64,000 nt of DNA from contig JAAKBF010000019.1 in NCBI GenBank assembly GCA_012656075.1, positions 1 to 64,000 on the forward strand. Reading direction: 5' to 3'. The stretch is from Phytophthora hibernalis. Lineage: Eukaryota; Oomycota; Peronosporomycetes; Peronosporales; Peronosporaceae. Below, piece by piece: positions 34,015 through 43,471 of this stretch. Made by a program: the position numbers and the translations under genes. Below the pieces are notes generated by a model that searched no databases, was not told the origin of the DNA, and saw only the letters and a program-made list of their open reading frames with translations. Numbering within the stretch: position 1 is the stretch's first letter; each line of letters starts with the position of its first letter.

Positions 34015-36955
34015 GTGGTGACATTTGAATGAGAGGTGACATTTGAACAAGTGGTGACAGCAGAGATGAATATGATACGCATTTTGTACACATGGCAGAA
34101 ACTTAGCGAATTTGACTCCGAACAAGCTGTGTCTGAGTTTCAAACTGTTGCGTTTTGCTGTGCACGAGTAGCCCATACAGACCCAGCGTGCCAGCGTAAA
34201 GTCTGCGAGGGCCCGACCATACACTCCGCGCCAGGTTAAATCAGCACCCCTTTTGTGACTGTAATTCTGTCAATATTTCGAGTTGACGCTCGCTGTTTGG
34301 ATATGTTCGACCTATGATTGGTAACAATACGCTACTTGGGTTAACGTGCTGGTTTTAGCAATCCTTGGCATGGCCCCATACAAGTGGCCATTTTGGCACT
34401 GCGCCAGATTGAATCAGCCTTGTAGGTACATAAAAAATCAAGTATATCACTACGATGGTAAAATTAGTAGTCCTTTTGTTACCTTACTTGAGTATGAGTT
34501 CAACGCATCGGCGCATTGAATCAATGAGAGACATTAGCAAGGCAGTAGGAATAGCTTCCCAAGCCTAAAACAGTGCAGCCTTTAATTGAGGCATGCTATC
34601 GATCTGTGTTCCATAATCGAAACTCTCCTGCTCATAATGGACCAAAATTTTATATCGGGTTTAGATATGGTGAATTAGAGGGCAATATTACGACCACTGA
34701 CCCAGCGAATATGGAGGCGTTAGATTCGTCCGCGCTCGCGCTCCGTCAGCCTTGGCTTCTTCGTGGTATGTGTGGAATGCTTCTATGCAGGTGGAGAAGG
34801 CTTCGCCTTAGGTAGAGGGGGTTTCCTCGTTCCTCGCAGCTTGCGAAATGACTCCACCAGCTCTCCACCCACGTGTTTGTACCTGTGCTCCATACACACA
34901 CATACTAATTTCACCATCCTAATGATATACTTGATTTTTTTATGTACATACATGGCTGATCTAATCTGGCGCAGTGCCAAAATGGCCACTTGTATGAGGC
35001 CATACCAAGGATTGCTAAAACCAGCGCGTCAACACAAGTAGCGTATTGCTATCAATCGTAGATCGAACGTATCCAAACAGCGAGCGTCAACTCGAAATAT
35101 TGACAGAATTACAGTCACAAAAAGGGGTGGTTGATTTAACCTGGTGCGGAGTGTATTGTGACTGAGAGGAGATTGCGCTGTGTAAGTCCAACATGTAAGC
35201 TTGTTGGGGTATGCAAGTATCGATGGAAGATCTGGAGCTGTGAATCAGCAAAGCAGTGGCACATTTACCACAATGCGATTGAACACGTCCGCGATGAAAC
35301 TATCCAATGTCAAGGTCCTCATAGGGCTGTTATTGCTGCCGAGATGATTTTTTTATTCAACAGCAAGATGAGTGCTCAATACCTCCGCTTCCCATACAGA
35401 GTAACCTGCGGTGTGCCTCCGATATCATTGATCCAACGAGAGGGTTCCCGACGCTGACTAAAGTGTCCAATTGCGCCAAGTACTTACACATTCTCCAAGG
35501 AACTAAGAACTCAATTAAAGCCGTCAGTGAGATCGTGCGGAAGAATGCCTTCGATCCAACTGGGAATGTTACGACTGCATTTTGCTTTGGGTATAATGAA
35601 GATGCTAGTGGAAATTCTAAAAATGGAAAGGGCACGGATGTGGTTTCACGCTGACGCCACATTCAAGCTGAGTGATCTGATTTTTAGACTCATCTCGATC
35701 GTACCAACTTGCTACAATATTTGTCGTCAGTCGTCGGACAGCAAATGTACCTAAAGGCCTTTGTACGGATGGCCAAACAAGTACGACCAGCAGTAACCCT
35801 TGCTATTGATGCTGTAATGGGCGATGCGGAGGATGCTCAACTCAACGGGTTTCAACAGGTGAACGAATTCGCAGCAGCTACCTACCTGATGTTTTTTCAT
35901 GTCTTGAATAATGTGCGTATGCGAACGAAGCATTTATCATCAGAGCATCGGAAGACTGTTATGGACGGCATCATCCGTATTCACTACACGAACAATATGA
36001 GAGCTTATTAAACCGAGAAAGATGAGGTGCAGGCGGACTGGCGCAAGATACCGGAGCCCGAGGTATTAATCAAGTACTTCTCTGAGCAGTGGCTTGATAG
36101 CCGGTTTTGGCAGTGGTAGGGTTTCCATACGCCAATTGGATACGCAACAACAAATAATCCTTGCGAGACCTTCAATGCTGTGTTAAAGAAATACTCGGGC
36201 CGGTGCAGGTATCACATGTAACGACAGTTAGCCATCACGTCCACTGTAATAAGTGACGCACGCAAACGTACACCACAAGCGGAAAGTGATATTCAATATG
36301 CTACCACCTTGATCACAAAAGCTCGTCGATGATTGCTAACGGACGGATAGCTGTCTTTTCCACAGACAACCCCACTCTATGTCGAGTCAAGCAGCTACCG
36401 AAGGTGGTACACAAGAAGCAGGAGGGCTTGAAGAACTTTGTTTGGCTATCGACCAACCCTTCCTAGTTTCAACCGAAGCCACTACAGAGGAAACCGAAGG
36501 CACATACCTACTTGGAGAAGCACTTCTCGCTCGCTAGCAAAGAGCCCGCGCAGCTCTACAAAAAAACGTTATATTCTGGTCTCAACGGTTTGTCCACATT
36601 ACTTCCATGCCGGAGAGTAAGTGGATTGTGGATAGTGAGAAGTGTGTCTGCGGGTGCAAGTTCTACAACAAATTCAAGTGTTATTGTCACATCTTAGCTG
36701 GGCGCAAGACAAGACGACTGGGCCCCTGGTGCTGGTGACTTCACTGAAAAACTATTCAACCGTCAAATTCGCAAGAACGGGACGAAGACTTCTAAGCGTC
36801 AACGTATCCAACCACCAGCCACAACCAGCCAACCACCCGCCAATTAACCCACCGCCAACGAACCTCCGATTCCTTTTGTGGAACGACGTCGTGGCCGTAC
36901 TCCGTATGCGTCGCGTGCACTAGACGTTCAGTTTCTTCTTTGCCCAGATACGTAA
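34015..36955 (+). pseudogene. MULE-B transposase with SWIM zinc finger, interrupted by a Tc1-type insertion
   Basis: The N-terminus runs from the minisatellite (TFEQVVTAEMNMIRILYTWQ) to 34219, is interrupted by the element at 34222-35153, and resumes at 35158 (TERRLRCVSPTCKLVGVCKY, RWKIWSCESAKQWHIY). Then come NCAKYLHILQGTKNSIKAVS, the catalytic block (WFHADATFKLSDLIFRLISI), AVMGDAEDAQLNGFQQVNEF, LMFFHVLNNVRMRTKHLSS, YFSEQWLDSRFWQW and TTNNPCETFNAVLKKYSG. A SWIM finger (KCVCGCKFYNKFKCYCH) lies at about 36640-36700, then a Pro/Asn-rich tail. Frame breaks are numerous (35450, 35640, 35720, 36010, 36120, 36330). This is a different MULE family from copies A1-A3. Confidence 0.75.
34222..35153. 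mobile_element. Tc1/mariner-type element with about 250-bp terminal inverted repeats
   Basis: Left arm 34222-34470 and right arm 34903-35153 are inverted copies, roughly 90 percent identical by eye, with outer ends cactccgc. TA flanks both sides (34220-34221 and 35154-35155). The 430-bp core carries a minus-strand scrap resembling a Tc1 HTH (KPRLTERERGRI). The element is 932 bp and non-autonomous. It sits inside the MULE-B transposase: protein similarity resumes within a few bases of the right TA. Confidence 0.85.
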
Positions 36956-36992
36956 AGGAAAAGTCGTACATTGCTTTTTTAAATGTCAGTGA

Positions 36993-37148
36993 GGTCACCA
37001 TACAAAAATGTGTCACTGTCACCATAGAAAATTTGTCACTGTCACCATAGAAAAATTTGTCACTGTCGCCATGGAAAATTTGTCACTTTCACCATTGAAA
37101 AATTGTCACTGTCACCATAGAAAAATTGTCACTGTCACCATAGAAAAA
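36993..37148 (+). repeat. 27-bp tandem repeat
   Basis: About seven units of the type gtcaccatagaaaaatt plus tgtcact, diverged by single substitutions and one-base length changes. It lies 40 bp after the end of MULE-B and may be a subterminal repeat of that element. No protein is supported. Confidence 0.85.
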
Positions 37149-37198
37149 TTTCGGCTAAAATAATCATTTACAATAGTCGTAAAAGAGTCCGTTATGTA

Positions 37199-37740
37199 TT
37201 ACGAACTTTCGTCATCGCTACTGGCTTCACTTTCTTCCTCGCTCTCGTCCTCGCTCTCGTTTGCGCTGCCCCCCACTGCCGTCATTGCTGCTTTCCTCAC
37301 TACCGTCATCGCTGCGTTCCTCCCTGCTGTATTCGCTCTCCTCGAAGCAAACTCCTGCAACAGTACCAACTGTCTGAATTGTTCCTTGCTCGCCTTGCTT
37401 CGTGTGACTGCGCTTGATATACTGCGTGCGGAAATTACGTCAGCGGGACTTTGCACCGCACGACGGATATGGGCATTGAACGAGGCATCCTCCGTGCATG
37501 TACGCCGGTGATGAGCCAGTTTTCGGCGAGTGTAGGTACATTTCAGCCATTTGTCGCAGCGAAACGTTCTGTACACCACCCCCTCAGTCGAATTAGCCGT
37601 CTGTTCTACACCTTAAACGCGCACAAACCAATGGAGCCGGATATTCCGACACTCAAACTTGGCACCAGCATGTGCAAAATCCCGTTTCAAACGAGGGAAA
37701 TCACGCTGTACGGCCTGATCATGGCCGCCCGGTAAAAAAT
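37199..37740 (-). other. Unidentified ORF with a Cys/His motif and acidic tail
   Basis: ORF 37579-37199 (127 residues) starts near a Cys/His cluster (TFRCDKWLKCTYTRRKLAHH, then RRTC), like a degenerate zinc finger, and ends in a Ser/Glu/Asp tail (ESEDESEEESEASSDDESS). An upstream frame up to 37735 gives LKRDFAHAGAKFECRNIRLH, which could be the preceding part after a frame break. Not recognised; probably a multicopy repeat-associated protein. Confidence 0.35.
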
Positions 37741-38068
37741 TGCCATGGGTCGTCACCAATACTCTAGTCACACTGCGCTGTGTTTAGTGCGGTCGAGATA
37801 ATTTCATGCACATGTGCCATTGCATCTCCAAGTGGAGAAACACTAGCTTGCTTCCTGTAGCGATCCATCGGTTTTTAGTAAACTTCACGGAATATGCGAT
37901 TGAACTTCAGTGTCTTCACCTCATTCAACACTTCGTCGCACATGTTCTTACTGAGGAAAACCCTGTACAACGTAGTCATGATTCCAAAAAGTAGCGATAT
38001 TTTGTTTTTAGAAAATGTAACCATCTTCAAAAGAGATCAAACAAACAAAAATTGAGCCTCACAAAATA
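37741..38068. other. Intergenic stretch, no gene seen
   Basis: No supportable coding sequence. Minus-strand scraps similar in composition to the ORF at 37199 occur, but none is convincing. Confidence 0.35.
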
Positions 38069-38437
38069 TTAGGCAGCTGCAGCAGCTTCGGAGAACTCTC
38101 TTGAGCTGCGGCTGCTGTTTTCAGTTGGCTGCTCGCGCTGTTGGGTAGGGGAGATGTCGCTGGTTGCCCGGCTGCTGGTGAACTTCGTGGCGCTGCTGGC
38201 GCTGGTGATCAACGGGGTGCTGGGGTCGGAGGACGACGGGTGCCGCTGCCCTTGAACAACTGTTTGGTGTGGGGTCGGAGCATCCGGGCGAGTAGGTCGA
38301 GGTGAGCGCGGGGCGTGCTTCCGCGGACGTACCGGGTTGTCCGCCTGATTCTCGCCGTCGCTGCTGGTGTGGTTTCGGAGGAGGCCGCGCTTTTGGAAAT
38401 GAATGTGTTGCTTAGAAAGAGGTACGAGAGACGTCAT
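38069..38437 (-). other. Low-complexity ORF, Pro/Ser/Thr/Arg-rich
   Basis: A 122-codon open frame (MTSLVPLSKQHIHFQKRGLL, ending FSEAAAAA) with no domain. Composition is Ser/Pro/Thr/Arg rich, as in disordered linkers. It could be a fragment of a transposon polyprotein, because Copia fragments lie on the same strand just to the right. I would not call it a gene with confidence. Confidence 0.25.
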
Positions 38438-38589
38438 TGCTCAACGGCAATGACGCCGTTGGGCAACGGCGCGAAATGAGCCTTAACGAGATTTGCTATG
38501 ACTGTGCATTTCATCTTTTGGGTTCTGCGAGCTTCATTAATTGGTCTGTGCGTTTCCTCTTACGTCGCCTATGCAGAAGTGCTGCTTAA

Positions 38590-39366
38590 ATCTATGAATG
38601 ATGCAGCAGGCTTTGAACCGCTTCACGCGTGTTGTGCATCGCGCTTGACTGTGTACAACCACTTGTTTGTGATGGCAGTCTGGTGTTTTATTTTTGATCT
38701 TGCGACTAACTTCCAGATCCCGTGTTGTCGCAGCGACGCCAACCCCTCCTGCATGGCGGATTCCCACTCCGGCCAGTGGTCGCTCTGCTTCGCTGCTTGT
38801 AAGGGGTCGGGACAGGAATGTCTTGCTTCGTGTCGATGACTGACCCAACGATGTATTCCTTCAGATGAGCTGGTACCTTCCTCACGCGGCGAGTGCGGCT
38901 ATCTCAGTGCCCTGCAGCAGCAGGTAGCTTCTTCGGAGATCGTACAGGTCATCATCAGCAATGTCCTTGGTAGGATTATTTCGCAACGGACGCTTGTGCT
39001 TTCTCGTCTTCAACTTCTCAGCTGGTCAATGCGGGCATCCTGCCTCCGCATTAATTGATGGCTTCACCGACTGCTGAACAGGTGCATCTGGCTCTTCCGC
39101 TTGCTGGTGACTGGCTACTAATTAGAGTTCGCTACCGAGTAGTACATGCTTCGGCAAGACGGACAATCTCCGGCTTCAGGAACCAAACAGTCTTCAAGTG
39201 AACTCGCGATCGGCACTACAAGGATCTCCACAGCTAAGTCTGCATTACCATGCTCGTAGGTGTTCAGAAGTAGCTGGCGTACGTAGGCTTGAGAAGCAGT
39301 AAATCGTTCATGGCAGAACACGTTCTGGACTCGTGCTGCCACGACTTCGTGCTGTAAATCGTGCAA
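38590..39366 (-). pseudogene. Copia polyprotein fragment (post-integrase and start of RT)
   Basis: From 39366 down: LQHEVVAARVQNVFCHERFT, then KHKRPLRNNPTKDIADDDLY and DLRRSYLLLQGTEIAALAA. Then comes the start of the RT domain (WPEWESAMQEGLASLRQHGI, WKLVARSKIKHQ, TNKWLYTVKRDAQ). Frame changes are frequent. The RT catalytic part is missing here. Confidence 0.65.
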
Positions 39367-39639
39367 CTAGCCAGATGGATTTGCTATGGAGAGAAGCTCT
39401 CCTCCCCGTCGTGGACACGGTGAGCTAGCTTCCGATGGCTGCGCCGTCAGACAAGTCACCACACGAAGATTTCTACAAGAAGAAACCTACCCTACGGTAC
39501 CTGCGGACCTGAGTTTGCTTGGTAAAAGCCCATGTACCCACCGAGAGGACGACAGCGCGAGACAAGCTCGACCCGCGTGCCGAGCTTGCACTACTGCTAG
39601 CTACTCTACAGATACGAAGGCTACAATTGGTTAGATCTG

Positions 39640-41199
39640 AAGATAGAATCTATTCGTGGCAAGGCTCATGCTGACCAACGCCATGCACGTCTACTCGAAG
39701 ATTACGGCATCATGTCCAGGAATTTACTATCTACGCGTCGCGTGCAGAGCTAGTTAATGCAGAGACGACTTCTCTCGCCCGCTAGCAACACAGTAATGCG
39801 TCAAGCGGTGGTCGAGGTCTCTCCAGATCCACTCAGCCAGCCAATATCACTCAGCAGGGTGCGAAACGCAAAAGTCATGCCAGCGTGGTGGCAAGTACGG
39901 TGGCAACCGTAGTCGCTCCCAGTCCAGTACGTCATCGATGAGCTTGCGTGTGTCGAACATGGCGAAGAAAAAGCAGAACTCGTGCTGCAAGGTGTGCGGA
40001 TTGAAAGGACATTGGAATGGAGACAATGATTGCAGTGGACGTTCTCATCAAGCAGCTGGAACCGAAGAACATGGATACAACCGGATACAGACATACTCCG
40101 GCAGCGTCTTCTCACGCAATCAACGTGGTGCTGCGCACCAACCACCACTACCAGGGGTGGGGCTTTACGTTTGATCAAGTCCGTGCGGTGTTGGGACAAT
40201 AAGCGGCGAGACAATTGCAAGACGGAGTCCTGTTCACTCGAATCCGCCGCTGGATCCACCCCAGACAGAATCGTTTTTGACGATATCGACGCCGCCACGA
40301 TCTCTTACAAGCTCGCGTGGGGATTAGTGGGAATGGTACTTTACGATCATGACGACAACCATCTGCCAAGATTGGCGCTGGACGAGATGGAGTGCTTGTT
40401 GGATAGCGGATCGCAAGTCAAGTTGTGTGGTGACCTGTTATACTTCTCTTATGTTGAGCATGGTAACTCCGGAGAGCTGAAGATGGCCTTGGGCAAAACT
40501 ATAGCTTGGGATACTAAGGGTAGCCATGCGTGTGCTGAACAAGTTCACGGGCCAGTGGGAGCCCCGCCGATTGGACGACGTACACTATTCACCGAACGCC
40601 CAGTTGTACCATCTACGAACGAAGCTTTCACTCCGGCTTGTAACTGCCGTTGAAGCCCTCAAGAATGTGATGGGGTTGTTGCTCAACCGCCTAGGGCACG
40701 TGGACATGAAGACCATTCGTGAGTTGGCTGCATGCAATCTTGATTTCGGCGTTAACGTGAATCTGAAGTCACTTTGTGCCTATGACTGTGTACCCTGCTT
40801 ATCCGATAACTAAAAATTCATGTCATACAAGCGTAATCCATTCCGTCGTCGGAACTCGTTAAGGAAGCTCTCCATGAACCGGTGCTCCAATTATCAAGAC
40901 ACGATTACGGGGGAACGATTTTTATGCTAGTAGTTGACGAAGCTACGCGCTTTAAGTGGTGCTACCTACTGTGGAACAAGAGTGACACAGCGGACAAGTT
41001 GCAGACGTTGATTTTGTGGCTGAAGACGAAGCTCTCGCAGAGCAAGCACTACGTAGTGCTTTTGCATTCGGATCAAGGTGGTGAGTTCATTAGCAACAAG
41101 TTACGCACTTTCTGCGAAGGAAAAGAAATCACCATGCACTACACAGCCGCGTACACACCAGACGAGAATGTTATTGTGGAGAGCGACAGTCAGGAATAG
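39640..41199 (+). pseudogene. Copia fragment: gag zinc knuckle, protease, GAG-pre-integrase and integrase
   Basis: In order: a CCHC knuckle (CCKVCGLKGHWNGDNDC, about 39985), the protease active site (MECLLDSGSQVKLCGDLLYF, about 40390), YSPNAQLYHLRTKLSLRL, the GAG-pre-integrase zinc region (RLGHVDMKTIRELAACNLDF, then CAYDCVPCLSDN) and the integrase core (FMLVVDEATRFKWCYLLWNK, LLHSDQGGEFISNKLRTFCE, TAAYTPDENVIVE). All integrase acids (D, D, E) can be seen. It breaks off at 41199 against a Copia element of opposite orientation. Frame breaks near 40030, 40535 and 40650. Confidence 0.8.
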
Positions 41200-41681
41200 G
41201 TCCATTGTGTCCGGCCAGGATGTCCATCCGCAGCAGATCGTTGATGTATGACTGTACTGGCTCTTCCTCTAAGAGCTTCCGCGCGTACAGGTCCGCCAGC
41301 ACCATGTCCGTGTTGACGCCTGGGTCGCGGCCAAAGTCTTGATAGATGTGGTCCCAAAGAAGTATGGGGGTCCGCCGCAAACACCACGTCCTCGTAGCGT
41401 AGAAGTACATCATCAGAAATGCACGACACTAGCTGTCCTTGCATCTTTCGACGGCGCACATCCCAGAAATCCTTCTGCGCCGGGGTCATACGGTCGACGT
41501 ACGGATTCTTGCCCAGCACGATCTTCTCGAGACGCGACATGTCGATCCCGGCCATGAAACACATGCGCCACATCGGGAAGTCAGACGGCTGTGAGATCTT
41601 CCGGTCGACGTCAAAATTCGTCACTGTCTCCATCCTTGGCATCGTCGCGGTTTCGGTGCTCTGCGCGCTGGCAGATTCCAC
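41190..41681 (-). pseudogene. Copia gag, N-terminal part
   Basis: Minus strand: probable start at an ATG near 41645 (MPRMETVTNFDVDRKISQPS), then FPMWRMCFMAGIDMSRLEKI, VDRMTPAQKDFWDVRRRKMQ, QLVSCISDDVLLRYEDVVF. After a frame break near 41390 come DHIYQDFGRDPGVNTDMVLA, LYARKLLEEEPVQSYIND and LLRMDILAGHNGPIPD. This is a Copia gag-like domain. It stops at 41200 where the opposite-strand Copia begins. Confidence 0.75.
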
Positions 41682-41699
41682 AGCACCAGCAGGGGATCG

Positions 41700-42213
41700 A
41701 ACTCACCACCTCCTGGTCCCGGGTTGGTTAACTTCGCAGAGCGAACGGGATACGGTGATATCAACCCAAGATGGTCGTCTACAACAGACCCTGCAAACCA
41801 ACACTATTTATACATGTAAAATAACACATTAGTTAGCCACACACACACATCACACACACTCGACACCTTCACAGCCAGGGCATGCGGATAGCTCCCCATG
41901 TGTACTGTTAGCCACACCAGGTTTCGACCCGTTGGGAACGTCCCGCTCTAGGCAGCGCCACGTTGCCGCAGCAGCACATAGAAGTTTCGATCGTAGGCGA
42001 AAGCCAGCAGCAGGTAGAGTCTGTGCAGTGGCGGCTTCTGGAAAGCAGCAACGTCCGCGCTCTGGGCAACGTCAGCGTCCGTTGCGTCGCGTTTGGATGA
42101 GTTCTGGCGGAGGCTGCACGTGATGCAGCGTCCTCACTGCAGTCTTCGGTCCTGGGCTCGTACGTGTGTATGGCGTAGCGCGCCGGCTTGGCACTGCAGC
42201 CACGGCTGTATCT
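41700..42213 (-). repeat. Copia LTR (5' LTR of the gag fragment)
   Basis: Matches the LTR at 13398-13910 in opposite orientation. On the minus strand it begins tgttgtgagatacagc (42213), contains the same TATA box (complement of tatttatacatgt, about 41808) and ends in the ctgcgaagttaaccaac region. The GC hairpin seen in the other LTR is partly lost here (ctgcggcaacgt). Confidence 0.7.
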
Positions 42214-43471
42214 CACAACACCCTCCAGAAACACCGTTTCTTCTGTTTGGCAACTCCCCAGGGAGAGACACTCGAGCGCGAGATCTCTGAAATTTATTTC
42301 AGAGTATATCAGTGATCCGATTTTCCGCTCAAAAGCATACTTGCCAAAACTCAGAAAAATCAACAATAGTAACAGCTCATCTCCAAATCTAATAAACCCT
42401 CAAGAACTGACAAAATTACATGTCAATTTCTGCTTTTGGTCTGATTCTTCTCATAATGCAACTTCAACTTGCTAACCTTAGAGATCCCGACATTGACATG
42501 AGCCAAACTCACTCCAATCACTAATAAATAGCGAGAACTAGGCAAAAAGCCGCGTGTTGCCTGTGGCGTGCTAGTTCAACGTTCACGCAACATCTTTGAA
42601 AATTGCGTTCAATTATAACAATAGGAGCCGGCACTCCACCAGCAGTGGCTGCATCGCTACGCCGACCTCCAAGCCGGCTAGATCGTCTTCGAGGAATCAC
42701 ACGTGCAGACATGACCAGCTCCATTTAAAGAACGCCAGTCCACCTTCTAGCATCTGGCCAAAACGTCTTCAACTGGGACTCTGTGGAGAACATCCACCAC
42801 CAACGGCGGCAAGCTCGGAATTAGGTGGACCGCCACAAGTACCGGTAGGCGTCTTCTAAGCGAAGTAGGAAGCTACTCAACTAATATTATACTTCCTCTG
42901 TCAACCTTTCACTATGAAACCAAAGTATACTTCACCATTCGTCTAACCTGCGCTAGCCCACCACAACTTCACTCTTCTCTAATATTTAAAATATATACTT
43001 CGAAGTAGCTAGGAAGCTACACACCCAGGAGTTTACTAGCGCGAGTGAACGCATCAGATTTGACAAGGCTGTAAGCACTATTTCTGCGAGACTTTAGCCT
43101 CCGCAAACGCCAAGAAAACGCTGAAAAGCCTTGAAAAATGAAGATACCGGTGCGCGTTTAATTAAAGCAATGCACTTACCATTTCACTTGATATGTGAAT
43201 TTCAGAGCTCATCCGGGCGCTAGCGCACGGCCTTGTTTATTCTTCAAAGAACATTGCGGATAATTAACCTCAATTTCTGATTTACTCATTCGTTTAATTT
43301 CATTAAGATTTAACGAAATGAGTAATTTTTCAAACTCTACGGATTTGGGCAAAGGTTGATGTATTGTGCTTTATGACAATACTTAAATCAAGTTTCACTT
43401 CGTGAAAGAAAAACTTCCCAAAATACAATTTCCCATCACGCTTCGCTGGCTGCACTGCGCGGGTGAGCAGG
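42214..43471. other. Right border of the transposon block, no gene seen
   Basis: No supportable protein. The tail is AT-rich with imperfect repeats of aagtaggaagctac (42861 and 43001) and ends in the upstream region of the basic protein gene at 43472. The last 200 bp likely hold its promoter. Confidence 0.4.

Noticed and set aside
34221..35155. MULE with long TIRs
   Set aside because: No 8- to 10-bp target duplication is seen, whereas TA lies at both ends and the core resembles a Tc1 HTH, so a Tc1/mariner type is preferred.
36993..37148. CRISPR-like 27-bp repeats
   Set aside because: Repeats are adjacent and diverged, with no spacers and no cas genes; the genome is eukaryotic.
42521..42724. 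Minus-strand ORF MELVMSARVIPRRRSS
   Set aside because: No family resemblance, short, and located at the edge of transposon debris.
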